Both the position numbers and the translations under genes were made by a program. Shown here piece after piece: positions 55,185-63,827 of a DNA stretch of 64,000 nucleotides; positions within the stretch are counted from its first letter, which is position 1; every line of letters starts with the position of its first letter. The stretch spans positions 248,001-312,000 of the forward strand of contig NZ_JARXYR010000001.1 in NCBI RefSeq assembly GCF_029893635.1. The letters run 5' to 3'. The notes under the pieces are model-generated. The model did not search any database. It saw only the letters and a program-made list of their open reading frames with translations, and was not told where the DNA came from. The stretch is from Variovorax sp. TBS-050B (GTDB taxonomy: Bacteria > Pseudomonadota > Gammaproteobacteria > Burkholderiales > Burkholderiaceae_C).

Positions 55185-55200
55185 GAGCCTTCCAGGTGGT

Positions 55201-55246
55201 GTTTACAATGGAAACATTGTGATGCCTGAATGTTTACACTGTCAAC
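55201..55246. promoter_or_regulatory. Two TetR-type operators GTTTACAnTGnnAAC
   Basis: GTTTACAATGGAAAC (55201-55215) and GTTTACACTGTCAAC (55232-55246) are each 15-bp palindromes with one mismatched pair, centred 31 bp apart (about three helical turns), in the 81-bp gap between the doxX-like and tetR genes. They share the half-site GTTTACA. This strongly suggests autorepression and repression of the doxX-like gene. Confidence 0.75.
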
Positions 55247-55265
55247 TTGAAGGGTCGAGCCGCGC

Positions 55266-55883
55266 ATGAGCAACTCCTATCACCATGGCGACCTGAAGAG
55301 CGTGCTGCTGGACTATGCGCGCGAGCAGATGGAGCGCGCCAGCCTCGACGACCTGTCGATGCGCGAGATGGCGAAGGCCGTCGGGGTGTCGCACACGGCG
55401 GCCTATCGGCACTTCGCCGACCGGCGCTCGCTGCTCGACGCGGTGGCGGTGCAGGGCTTCGAGGAACTGATCGCGGGCTTCCAGGCGGGCATGCAGGCGG
55501 CGCCGGAGGGGCCGAGGTCCGGGCTCCGGGCCTGCGGCCTGGCCTACGTGGCCTTCGGCATGGCCACGCCGCGGCTGCTGGCGCACATGTTCAAGACCGT
55601 GGCCGAGCCGCAGGCCAGCGAAGCGCTGGTCGGCGCGGGCGCACGCCTCTTCGAGGTGCTGCTCGGGCTCGTGACCGAAGGGCAGGCACGCGGCGTCTTC
55701 CGAGGCGGCGACCCGCGCCACCTGTCGCACGCGTGCTGGGCCATGGTGCACGGGCTGGCCACCCTGCTCGGCATCGGCATGCTCAAGACGCCCGATGCCC
55801 GGCCGGAAGCACTGCTGCAAAGCGCCGGGCAGTCGATCGAGGTCTTCCTGGACGGCATGGCCTCGGATCGAGCCCGCGGCTGA
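55266..55883 (+). CDS. TetR-family transcriptional regulator
   Basis: 205 residues. The HTH is SLDDLSMREMAKAVGVSHTAAYRHFADRRSLL (read as MREMAKAVGVSHTAAYRHF); the C-terminal half matches the TetR_C_33/WHG type (FGMATPRLLAHMFKT). Effector unknown. It is divergent from the doxX-like gene, with two near-identical operators between. Confidence 0.92.
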   Translation: MSNSYHHGDLKSVLLDYAREQMERASLDDLSMREMAKAVGVSHTAAYRHFADRRSLLDAVAVQGFEELIAGFQAGMQAAPEGPRSGLRACGLAYVAFGMATPRLLAHMFKTVAEPQASEALVGAGARLFEVLLGLVTEGQARGVFRGGDPRHLSHACWAMVHGLATLLGIGMLKTPDARPEALLQSAGQSIEVFLDGMASDRARG

Positions 55884-55979
55884 CCGCCGCGCGGGGCGCT
55901 GTCCGTCCCGCGGCGCCGGCGACGGAAGCTAGGCTGTGCCCGTCCTTTCTGCCGGCCTCCTCGCGAGGCCCGACCCGCC

Positions 55980-57086
55980 ATGACCGCTCCCTCGGCCCAC
56001 GAGCCCGTCGTCCATGCAGCAGCGCCCCGGCGCGAGGCCGGCTGGTTCACGCGTGCGCGCACTTCGGCGCTGGTGCTGATGGTGGTCACGGTACTGGCGC
56101 TCTACCTGTGCTGGAAGATGACCGAGCCGTTCGTGCCGGCCCTGGCCTGGGCGCTGACGCTCTCGATCCTCGGCGCACGCGTGCACCAGAGGCTGTCCGA
56201 GCGGTGGGGCAGGCCGAGCCTCGGCGCAGGCCTGGTCACGGCCGTGCTGTGCGTGCTGGTCGTGGCGCCGCTCGTCGCCTTCGCCCCCGTGGCGATGGAC
56301 AGCGTGCGCGACGGCTGGGACAGCCTGCGCTCGGAGTCGGTGCGCAGCCGCGTGCAGGCGCTCGTCCGCAACCAGCCGGCGCTGGCGCCCGCGGTGGAAT
56401 GGGTGTCGCGCCAGGCTCCCTCGGGCGAGGAACTGGCCAAGCAGCTCGCGCCGCGCGTGTCGGGTTTCCTCACCGGGTCGGTGTGGGCCTGCATCCAGCT
56501 GCTGGTCACCTTCTTCGCGTTGTTCTACCTGTTGCGCGACCGCGAGCAGGCACTGGTCTACCTGCGCTCGGTGCTGCCGCTGACGACGCCGGAGACCAAC
56601 CGCATGTTCAAGCGGGTCTCGGAGGTGGTGCGCGCGAGCGTCCTCGGTACGCTGCTGGTGGCGGCGGTCCAGGGCCTGCTCGGCGGCCTCATGTTCTGGT
56701 GGCTCGGTCTTCCGGCGCCGCTGTTCTGGGGTTCGGTGATGTTCCTGCTGTCGATCCTGCCGCTGCTCGGCGCGGCGGTCGTCTGGGTGCCGGCGGCCCT
56801 GTTCCTGCTGCTCGAAGGCCACTGGGAAAAGGCCCTGGTGCTGACCGCCTGGGGCTCGATCGTGGTGGCGCTCATCGACAACCTGCTCTACCCGATCCTC
56901 GTGGGCGACCGGCTGCGGCTGCACACGCTCGCGGTCTTCGTGGCGATCGTGGGCGGGCTCGTGGCCTTCGGCGCGCCGGGCGTGGTGATCGGCCCGCTGG
57001 TGCTCGCGGTGACCGCCGCGATCGTCGAGATCTGGCACGACCGCACGCGATCAGGCCGCGCGGCCGACGCGGCGCCGCCCGGCTAG
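55980..57086 (+). CDS. AI-2E (PerM) family transporter
   Basis: 368 residues with about eight hydrophobic segments. The soluble insert and the C-terminal part LLGGLMFWWLGLPAPLFWGSVMFLLSILP (seen as WWLGLPAPLFWG) and LIDNLLYPILVGDRLRLH are the PerM/UPF0118 signatures. TqsA-type members export autoinducer-2; many others do not, so the substrate is open. It stands alone, convergent with the 100-residue gene at 7 bp. Confidence 0.88.
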   Translation: MTAPSAHEPVVHAAAPRREAGWFTRARTSALVLMVVTVLALYLCWKMTEPFVPALAWALTLSILGARVHQRLSERWGRPSLGAGLVTAVLCVLVVAPLVAFAPVAMDSVRDGWDSLRSESVRSRVQALVRNQPALAPAVEWVSRQAPSGEELAKQLAPRVSGFLTGSVWACIQLLVTFFALFYLLRDREQALVYLRSVLPLTTPETNRMFKRVSEVVRASVLGTLLVAAVQGLLGGLMFWWLGLPAPLFWGSVMFLLSILPLLGAAVVWVPAALFLLLEGHWEKALVLTAWGSIVVALIDNLLYPILVGDRLRLHTLAVFVAIVGGLVAFGAPGVVIGPLVLAVTAAIVEIWHDRTRSGRAADAAPPG

Positions 57087-57092
57087 GGTCAG

Positions 57093-57395
57093 TCAGGACG
57101 CGCCGGCCCTTTCGCGCGCCGCGCGCTGCTTCATGCGCAGCGGCATCAGCGGGCGGTTGAGCGCTTCGAAGTCGAGGTTGTCGATCTGCGCGAGCACCGC
57201 ATGCTTGGCCGCGGCGGTGCGCGCGTTCTGGTCGGGGCCGATCACCATGCCGCCCTCGAGCTCGTGCCGCACGTCGCCCGCCAGCAGCACGCGGGCCGCG
57301 TAGGTGCTGGAATCCAGGCCGTGGATCAGGCTCATCTCGTAGGTCACCGTCTCGCCGGTGCCGCTCTGTACATGCTGCCCATCCAATGTGACCAT
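57093..57395 (-). CDS. Small hypothetical protein, 100 residues
   Basis: Unrecognised. The chain is polar with no signal or membrane segment: VTLDGQHVQSGTGETVTYEM, then GLDSSTYAARVLLAGDVRHE, GPDQNARTAAAKHAVLAQIDN and a basic tail KQRAARERAG. It follows the CBS gene on the same strand by 55 bp and could be co-transcribed. AAGGAG lies upstream of the ATG. Confidence 0.6.
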   Translation of the reverse strand: MVTLDGQHVQSGTGETVTYEMSLIHGLDSSTYAARVLLAGDVRHELEGGMVIGPDQNARTAAAKHAVLAQIDNLDFEALNRPLMPLRMKQRAARERAGAS

Positions 57396-57450
57396 GGCTT
57401 CTCCTTCGTGGGGTGTCGGTGCGTCGGCCCGGGTGCGATGGCGTGCCGCC

Positions 57451-57876
57451 TCAGGCCGGCACGGGTTCCGAGATGCCGCAGAGCGCCTCGGCCGCGGGCT
57501 TGACCTTGCGTTCCTTCACCGCGACATCGCCCAGTGCCAGGATGCCCACGAGGCGCTTGTCGTGGTTGATGACGGGCAGGCGGCGGATCTGGTACTGCGC
57601 CATGATCAGCGCCGCACGCTCCACGGTCTCGTCGTCGTAGGCCCAGCGAATGCCGTCCGACATCACGTCGCGCACCTTGGCGGTGCCGTCGCGGCCTTCG
57701 GCCAGTCCGCGCACGACGATGTCGCGGTCGGAAATCGCGCCGACGAGGCGATCGTTCTCGCCCACCGGCATCATGCCGAAGTCGCCCTCGCGCATGCGCC
57801 GGGCCGCCTCGGCGATGGTGGCGTCGGGACTGATGACCTGCACGTCCCGGCTCATGACATCCTTGATCTTGTGCAT
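57451..57876 (-). CDS. CBS-domain pair protein
   Basis: 141 residues made of two CBS motifs: VMSRDVQVISPDATIAEAARRM with GAISDRDIVVRG, and VMSDGIRWAYDDETVERAA with LPVINHDKRLVGILALGD. Such proteins bind adenosine nucleotides and act as energy sensors. AAAGGAG precedes ATG 57876. The 289-bp region between it and the divergent RlmN-like gene holds no gene or clear motif. Confidence 0.92.
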   Translation of the reverse strand: MHKIKDVMSRDVQVISPDATIAEAARRMREGDFGMMPVGENDRLVGAISDRDIVVRGLAEGRDGTAKVRDVMSDGIRWAYDDETVERAALIMAQYQIRRLPVINHDKRLVGILALGDVAVKERKVKPAAEALCGISEPVPA

Positions 57877-58165
57877 GGTGAAACTCCTTTGCTGTGTCCA
57901 GAAAGTCGAACGGCTGCAACGAGCGCAGACGAGCGGGCCGCGCGAGCCCATGCCCGCGCGGTCCGCGTCGATATTTCTCAAGTTTTCGTTCGAGCCGTCC
58001 GGATCACCTTGCAGCGGCTGAGTGCGCCGGTGTGTAGGACAACAGGCGAAAGATGCCGAGACTGGTCTTTCAACGGCTGGCCACTCCCGCGCCACGCCTG
58101 GGCACAATGGCGGGTTCATCACCGCGCAGCCGCCGCATCCCCACCACAACCCGACCGACAAACGC

Positions 58166-59200
58166 ATGCGCATTCCCGACCTCCGACATCGCCTGCGCCA
58201 GGCGGGCGCCGGCCCGAGCCACGAGCAGCGGATCCTGCGGCTGTGGTCCCATGCGCTGCCGCGCAGCAGCGGCCGGCGCCTGCCGGAGACCTTCTTCCCG
58301 GCCGCGCTCCTGGCCGAGCTGCCCGCCATCGAGGCGGAGTTGGCGGGCCTCGCGCACATCGCGGCGGTGCACCCGGGCGCGGACGGTTCCGAGCGGCTGC
58401 TCGTCGCGCTGGCGGACGGCCAGACGGTGGAGAGCGTGCTGCTGCCGCGCGACGGCCTGTGCGTCTCGTCGCAGGTCGGTTGCGCGGTCGGCTGCCAGTT
58501 CTGCATGACCGGGCGCGACGGCCTGCTGCGCCAGGTGGGCAGCGCCGAAATCGTGGCCCAGGTCGCGCTCGCGCGCACGCGCCGGCCGGTGCGCCGGGTG
58601 GTGTTCATGGGCATGGGCGAGCCCGCCCACAACCTCGACAACGTGATGGAAGCGATCGAACTGCTCGGCACGGTGGGCAACGTCGGCCACAAGAACATCG
58701 TCTTCTCCACCGTGGGCGATCCGCGCGTGTTCGAGCGGCTGCTGCAGGGGCGCGTGCGCCCCGCGCTGGCGCTGTCGCTGCACACCACCCGCGCCGGCCT
58801 GCGCGAGACGCTGCTGCCGCGCGCGCCGAAGCTCTCGCCCGAGGCACTGGTCGACGCGGCCGAGCGCTATGCGCGAACCACCGGCTACCCGATCCAGTAC
58901 CAGTGGACGCTGCTCGAAGGCGTGAACGACGGGGACGACGAGATCGAAGGCATCGTCGAACTGCTCTCCGGCAAGTTCGGCGTGCTGAACATGATTCCCT
59001 TCAACGCGGTCGACGGCGTGGCGTTCCGCCGTCCCGTGCTGGCGCGCTGCGAGCAGATCGCGCGCACGCTGCACCGGCGCGGCATCCTGACCAAGCTGCG
59101 CCATTCGGCGGCGCAGGACGTCGACGGCGGATGCGGGCAGCTCAGGGCGCGTGCGGCCGAGGCGCGGGTCACGCTGGTGCGCCCGAACGGCCTCAGCTGA
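58166..59200 (+). CDS. RlmN-like radical SAM methyltransferase
   Basis: 344 residues. The radical-SAM cluster is C106-x3-C110-x2-C113 (GCAVGCQFCMTG), Cys99 precedes it, MGMGEPAHNLDNV is the GGE-type motif, and Cys323 (DGGCGQL) matches the methyl-carrying Cys of RlmN. Canonical RlmN methylates A2503 of 23S rRNA and A37 of tRNA. The cluster loop (CAVGCQFCMTG) differs from the usual form, so this is probably a paralogue; whether a canonical rlmN also exists cannot be seen here. The ATG at 58166 starts before the helical domain. Confidence 0.88.
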   Translation: MRIPDLRHRLRQAGAGPSHEQRILRLWSHALPRSSGRRLPETFFPAALLAELPAIEAELAGLAHIAAVHPGADGSERLLVALADGQTVESVLLPRDGLCVSSQVGCAVGCQFCMTGRDGLLRQVGSAEIVAQVALARTRRPVRRVVFMGMGEPAHNLDNVMEAIELLGTVGNVGHKNIVFSTVGDPRVFERLLQGRVRPALALSLHTTRAGLRETLLPRAPKLSPEALVDAAERYARTTGYPIQYQWTLLEGVNDGDDEIEGIVELLSGKFGVLNMIPFNAVDGVAFRRPVLARCEQIARTLHRRGILTKLRHSAAQDVDGGCGQLRARAAEARVTLVRPNGLS

Positions 59201-59957
59201 TCCCGCAGGACGACACGACCCATTCCCAGACCCGCCCGGGCGCCTCGACCATCACGTTGTGGCCGTGCGGGCCGAGCTCCTGCGCGTTGGGGTCGAGGCC
59301 GCGGGTCTGCGCCATCGTCACCAGCGCATCGTCGCGGCCCTGGCCCAGGTGGACGGGGCAGCGCGCCAGCCCCATGAGTTCGGTGAGCGGCGGCTTGCCC
59401 ACGGCGTTCGCGCGCGGGTCCATCGCGAGGCGCCAGCCATCCTCATCACGGGCAATGCCGCGCGCGACGACGGCGGACGACGCATCGGCAATGCCGGCCA
59501 GGCCGGCGACCTTGAGGTAGCGATCCCCGGCCTCCTCCTGCGTGGCGAAGCGTTTGGCGGGCTGTGCCGCCAGCGTGTCCATGCGGCGGAGCTCGTCGTC
59601 GGTCCATGCGATCTTGATGCCGGCAGCGAACACCCGCTGCGGCACCACGCCGAACCAGCCCGTGGCCAGCGCGAGCCCGATCACGCCGCCCAGCGAGTGC
59701 CCGAGCACCACGAGGCGGCCGGGTGCTTCGGCGATGTGCGGCCGCACCGCGCGCGCGACGCTCGCGGCGTGCTGGCCGATCGCATAGCACTCCTGCCGCT
59801 CGGAAGCGCCGTGGCCCGGCAGGTCGAGCACCAGCCAGCGGCCGGGCCATCGCGCACCGGCTTCGGCGCACATGGGCGACCACACCGCGCCCGTGGCGCC
59901 CATGCCGTGCAGCATGAGCAGCAGGTCCGGGCCCTCGCCGCCTTGTTCGATGTACAT
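59193..59957 (-). CDS. Alpha/beta hydrolase
   Basis: 254 residues. LLLMLHGMGATGAVWSPM is the oxyanion strand, GHSLGG (about 87-92) the nucleophile elbow, and the final HGHNVMVEAP carries the His. The Asp is likely in GRDDALV. Substrate unknown; the fold includes esterases and C-C hydrolases. Its end overlaps the RlmN-like gene by 8 bp. The 208-bp upstream spacer to tctB holds nothing clear. Confidence 0.88.
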   Translation of the reverse strand: MYIEQGGEGPDLLLMLHGMGATGAVWSPMCAEAGARWPGRWLVLDLPGHGASERQECYAIGQHAASVARAVRPHIAEAPGRLVVLGHSLGGVIGLALATGWFGVVPQRVFAAGIKIAWTDDELRRMDTLAAQPAKRFATQEEAGDRYLKVAGLAGIADASSAVVARGIARDEDGWRLAMDPRANAVGKPPLTELMGLARCPVHLGQGRDDALVTMAQTRGLDPNAQELGPHGHNVMVEAPGRVWEWVVSSCGIS

Positions 59958-60165
59958 GGGGGTCGCCTCCGTCGCGTCCGTGGGTGGAAGGCGCCGAGCA
60001 TAGTCGAGGCTTACGTAGTTCCCCTTACGCCGCAGGTCAGACAGGGATCAGTTCCGCGCAAGAGCATCCGAGCGTCCGTGGTGCTCCCCGCCACGGGCGG
60101 AGACAGCCCGCGCCCGGCCCTCCGGGATCGGTGCATCCGACGAACGAACACCAGATCGTGAGCGT

Positions 60166-60588
60166 ATGAAAAATAGAAACCTCGTCAGAGGCCTGTTCCT
60201 CATGGCGATCGCCTTGACCTTCGGGTTGACGGCGCTTCGCTATCCCATCGGCGACCTGAGCCGCGCCGGGCCAGGACTGTTCCCCGCGATGATCAGCGGC
60301 CTGCTGCTGCTGATCGGCCTGTCCACCGTCATCCGGGCCCGCTTCGTGGAGCCGGTCCCGCTGCAGTTCAGCTTCAGGAACATCGCGCTGATTCTTTCGA
60401 GCCTCTGCGGCTTCGCGCTGATCTCGATGTACCTGAACATGATCGCGGGCATCGTCTTCATGGTGTTCTGCTCCGGCTTTGCCGGCAGTTCCTACTCGTG
60501 GGTGCGCAACGTCAAGATCTCGCTCGGCCTGATCGCGATGGCGCTCGCGCTGCAGAAGCTGCTCGGCCTCAACCTGCCGCTCTACTGA
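60166..60588 (+). CDS. tctB: Tripartite tricarboxylate transporter small permease TctB
   Basis: 140 residues with four hydrophobic helices. YPIGDLSRAGPGLFPAMISGLLLLIGL is the TctB signature (LSRAGPGLFPAMISG). It forms the small membrane subunit with TctA for carboxylate uptake. The TctA gene follows 11 bp later. No receptor (TctC/Bug) gene is adjacent; two Bug genes lie elsewhere in the window. Confidence 0.92.
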   Translation: MKNRNLVRGLFLMAIALTFGLTALRYPIGDLSRAGPGLFPAMISGLLLLIGLSTVIRARFVEPVPLQFSFRNIALILSSLCGFALISMYLNMIAGIVFMVFCSGFAGSSYSWVRNVKISLGLIAMALALQKLLGLNLPLY

Positions 60589-60599
60589 GGAGGCCGACC

Positions 60600-62117
60600 A
60601 TGGAAGTGCTCCACAACCTCGCGTTCGGCTTCTCGCACGCCCTGACCTGGCAGAACCTGCTGTTCTGCGCCATCGGCTGCAGCGTCGGCACGCTCGTCGG
60701 CCTGCTGCCCGGCCTCGGCCCGCTCGCCACCATCAGCCTGCTGCTGCCGCTGACCTATTCCATCCCTACCACCGGCGCGCTCATCATGCTCGCGGGCATC
60801 TACTATGGCGCGCAGTACGGCGACAGCGTGAGCGCGATCACGATGAAGATCCCGCATGCGAGCAGCATCGTGGCCTGCATCGACGGCTACCAGATGACGC
60901 TCAAGGGCAAGACGGGGCTGGCGCTGTTCACGGCCGGATTCTCGAGCTTCATCGGTGGCACGGTGGCGATCCTCGTGCTGTCGTTCCTCGCGCCGGTGCT
61001 CGGCGAGGTCGCGTTCCTGTTCGGGCCGGCCGACTACGTCGCGATGATGCTGGTGGGCTTCGTATGCGTGAGTTTCGTCACCACCGGCAGCCTGCTCAAC
61101 GGCCTCGCGATGTGCATGATCGGCGTGCTGCTCGGCACCATCGGCACCGACGTCAACAGCGGCATGCAGCGCTTCACCATGGACCTGCCGTTCCTGGTCG
61201 ACGGCGTGGGCATCGTGAGCATTGCGCTCGGCTGCTTCGGCATTGCCGAGATCACCAAGAACCTCGATGCGCGCGAGGAGCGATCGCCCTTCAACGGCAA
61301 GATCAACCTCATCCCGACCTGGGCCGAGTTCAAGCGCATCATCCCGAGCGCGCTGCGCGGCAGCGTGATCGGCTCCTTCCTGGGCATCCTGCCCGGCGGC
61401 GGCCCGACCATCGCGCAGTTCGCGGCCTACGCGCTCGACAAGAAGGTCAGCAAGTACAAGCACGAGATCGGCACCGGCTGCATCGAAGGCGTGGCCGGCC
61501 AGGCCGCGGCCGACGAGGCCGCCGCGCGCACCAGCTTCATTCCGCTGATGAGCATCGGCATTCCGGAAAACGCTGTGATGGCGCTGATGCTCGCCGCCTT
61601 CATCATCAAGGGCATCCAGCCCGGCCCGAACATGATCGCGAGCCATCCCGAGCTGTTCTGGGGCCTGGTCGCGAGCATGTGGATCGGCAACGTGTTCCTG
61701 CTGGTGCTCAACGTGCCGCTGGTGCGCTACTGGCTCTCGGTCTTCAAGATCCCGTACAGCGTGCTGTTCCCGTCGATCCTGTTCTTCTGCTGCATCGGCA
61801 CCTACAGCGTGAACAACAACCTCGAGGACGTGTTCATCACGGCCGGCTTCGGCTTCATGGGCTACATGTTCATGCGGCTCGAACTCGACGCCGCGCCGCT
61901 GATGCTCGGCTTCATCCTCGGCCCCATGCTCGAGGAGAACTTCCGCCGCGCGATGCTGTTGAGCCGCGGCAGCTTCGGTGTCTTCGCCTCGCGGCCGATC
62001 AGCGGCACGCTGCTGAGCCTGGTGGCGGTCTTCGTGGTCTGGCAGCTCACGGCCTTCGTGCTGCAGGCGCGCAGGAAGGTGGCGGTGGCGCCGGCGGGGG
62101 TGGCGTTGGGGCCTTGA
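60600..62117 (+). CDS. tctA: Tripartite tricarboxylate transporter large permease TctA
   Basis: 505 residues, normal for TctA, about 11-12 membrane segments. GTLVGLLPGLGPLATISLLLPLTY and SFLGILPGGGPTIAQF are the two conserved PGxGP-type loops, and GIYYGAQYGDSVSAI a further family string. It drives sodium- or proton-coupled uptake of a carboxylate bound by a periplasmic receptor. GAGGAGG lies before the ATG. Substrate unknown without its receptor. Confidence 0.95.
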   Translation: MEVLHNLAFGFSHALTWQNLLFCAIGCSVGTLVGLLPGLGPLATISLLLPLTYSIPTTGALIMLAGIYYGAQYGDSVSAITMKIPHASSIVACIDGYQMTLKGKTGLALFTAGFSSFIGGTVAILVLSFLAPVLGEVAFLFGPADYVAMMLVGFVCVSFVTTGSLLNGLAMCMIGVLLGTIGTDVNSGMQRFTMDLPFLVDGVGIVSIALGCFGIAEITKNLDAREERSPFNGKINLIPTWAEFKRIIPSALRGSVIGSFLGILPGGGPTIAQFAAYALDKKVSKYKHEIGTGCIEGVAGQAAADEAAARTSFIPLMSIGIPENAVMALMLAAFIIKGIQPGPNMIASHPELFWGLVASMWIGNVFLLVLNVPLVRYWLSVFKIPYSVLFPSILFFCCIGTYSVNNNLEDVFITAGFGFMGYMFMRLELDAAPLMLGFILGPMLEENFRRAMLLSRGSFGVFASRPISGTLLSLVAVFVVWQLTAFVLQARRKVAVAPAGVALGP

Positions 62118-62160
62118 GCGTTCGCAGAGGAGACGCAGCCGTGCGTCGGATAATCCGCTG

Positions 62161-62979
62161 ATGAAACTCCATGTCGCGCGGCCGCATCCCGATGTGAGCG
62201 CGTGGGTTTCAATGGCTGTGCACCTCTCGTTCGACAGCCCGGGCACGCAACCGGTGCCCTGCCACTTTCCCGCGCTGGTCGAGGGCGGGCTCGTCGTGGT
62301 GCTCGAGGGCCGCTTCTTCGTCAAGGAACCCTCGGGTGTGTTCGCCTCTCTTCCTGCCGGATTCGTGGGCAGCGCCCGCGCCTTGCCGCTGACGCTCTAC
62401 CGCACGCCTCGACTGTGCTACGCCGGACTGCGGCTGCAGCCCACCGGGACGCTCGGAATGCTGCAATCGAGTCCGCTGTCCCTGCCGCACCGGCTTGCCG
62501 ATGCGGCGGATGTCTTCGGCCGGGCGTGGCCGGGTCTGGTGGAGCGCATCAGGGCGGAGACCGTCCCCGAGCGGCGCTTGGCGGCCCTGTTGACCTTCGC
62601 ACGCGAGCACCTGCGCCAGGAAGTGCATCTACAGCGTTTGCGGCGTGCCGCTCTGCTGCAGCAGGCTGCTCTGCGGGCGGCGACGCCGGCCGATGCGGTG
62701 GGCCTCTCCGTGCGGCAGTTCGAGCGCGTGTTCGCCGGCACCTTCGGCCTGACGCCGAAGCGGTTCCAGCGCGTGGCCCGCGTCGAAGGATTGCTGCGCG
62801 ATGCCCTCGCCACGGCCAAGACGGACGCGGCACTCGCATTGCGTCATGGCTACTATGACCAATCGCACATGGCACGCGACCTGCGCATGCTGGCCGGCGC
62901 TTCGCTGAGCACGCTGGTCGAGGCCGCCCGCCGGCAGGACTCGGAGAACTGGGCGCTCGCCGTTGGCATGGCCCGGTGA
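62161..62979 (+). CDS. AraC-family transcriptional regulator
   Basis: 272 residues. An N-terminal cupin-like effector half is followed by the AraC HTH: GLSVRQFERVFAGTFGLTPKRFQRVAR and ALRHGYYDQSHMARDLRML (about 185-255). Effector unknown. It follows tctA by 43 bp on the same strand, but no operator or coupling links them clearly. Confidence 0.85.
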   Translation: MKLHVARPHPDVSAWVSMAVHLSFDSPGTQPVPCHFPALVEGGLVVVLEGRFFVKEPSGVFASLPAGFVGSARALPLTLYRTPRLCYAGLRLQPTGTLGMLQSSPLSLPHRLADAADVFGRAWPGLVERIRAETVPERRLAALLTFAREHLRQEVHLQRLRRAALLQQAALRAATPADAVGLSVRQFERVFAGTFGLTPKRFQRVARVEGLLRDALATAKTDAALALRHGYYDQSHMARDLRMLAGASLSTLVEAARRQDSENWALAVGMAR

Positions 62980-63048
62980 TCGTCGCACTGAAGCCGATGT
63001 CGCATTTTTCCTATCGGCCGCGGGACCGGCCCGATAGCATGCCCACGC

Positions 63049-63372
63049 ATGACACCGAAGAATGCAGCGCGCGTCCTCTTCATCCTGGCTTTTGCCGGCC
63101 TGGTTGTTCCCTGGTACTTCCATGCCGCGTTCCTCTTGGACGGCGGCAGTTTCGCGCCGGGGCCTTTCATGGCCGCCGTTTCGGCCAACAAGCTGGTGGC
63201 AGGCATCACCTGGGACGTCTACCTCGCTGCCGCAGCGTTCTCTGTCTGGCTGCTTCGAGATGCATCGGCAGCGCGCGTTCGCCGGCCGTGGATCTATGTC
63301 GCGCTGACGTTCGGACTTGGGCTCGCTTTCGCCTTGCCGCTGTACATGGCAATGCGAAAGGTGGCGCGATGA
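63049..63372 (+). CDS. DUF2834 family small membrane protein
   Basis: 107 residues, three hydrophobic helices. LVVPWYFHAAFLLDGG and SANKLVAGITWDVYLAAAAFSVWLLRDA (seen as WDVYLAAAAFSVWLL) fit the DUF2834 pattern. Function unknown. It precedes the SnoaL-like gene by 46 bp. Confidence 0.8.
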   Translation: MTPKNAARVLFILAFAGLVVPWYFHAAFLLDGGSFAPGPFMAAVSANKLVAGITWDVYLAAAAFSVWLLRDASAARVRRPWIYVALTFGLGLAFALPLYMAMRKVAR

Positions 63373-63418
63373 AGCGTGGGCGGTCGCCCCGGAGAAGGCG
63401 TCGAAGCGAAGCCGGTTC

Positions 63419-63811
63419 ATGAGCGAGATCTCCACCAAGGGCCGCGAACTCTACGCGGCGCTGAACAGCGGAGATGCCGATGCGCTGGCGCGATTGCTGC
63501 GGGATGACTTCAGCGGCTGCCTGTCTCCCGGCCTGCCGAGAGGTCTGGGCAAGACCTACGGCGGCCTGAACGCAATGATGGGCGAGGCGTGGGCGGTCGT
63601 CGACCAGTTGTTCGACCTGGATGTGGAGGTCGATCAGCTGTTCGAAGCGGGCGACATGCTCATCGCCCGCGGCATGTACCACGGCACTGCGAAGCAGAGC
63701 GGCAAGGCGTTTCGCGCTGCGTTCGCTCACTTCTGGCACTACGACGGCACGCAGTTTTCGCAGCTGCAACAGATCACCGATACGGGTCTATGGCGCGACG
63801 CGATCGAGTGA
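63419..63811 (+). CDS. SnoaL/NTF2-like small protein
   Basis: 130 residues. GRELYAALNSGDADALARLLRDDFSG is the standard first helix pair of SnoaL-like proteins, and AAFAHFWHYDGTQFSQLQQITD the C-terminal sheet. Such folds include ketosteroid isomerases and polyketide cyclases, but most are uncharacterised; no definite catalytic residue is visible. It is convergent with the partial UspA gene. Confidence 0.85.
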   Translation: MSEISTKGRELYAALNSGDADALARLLRDDFSGCLSPGLPRGLGKTYGGLNAMMGEAWAVVDQLFDLDVEVDQLFEAGDMLIARGMYHGTAKQSGKAFRAAFAHFWHYDGTQFSQLQQITDTGLWRDAIE

Positions 63812-63827
63812 ACGGCCCGCGCCCCTA

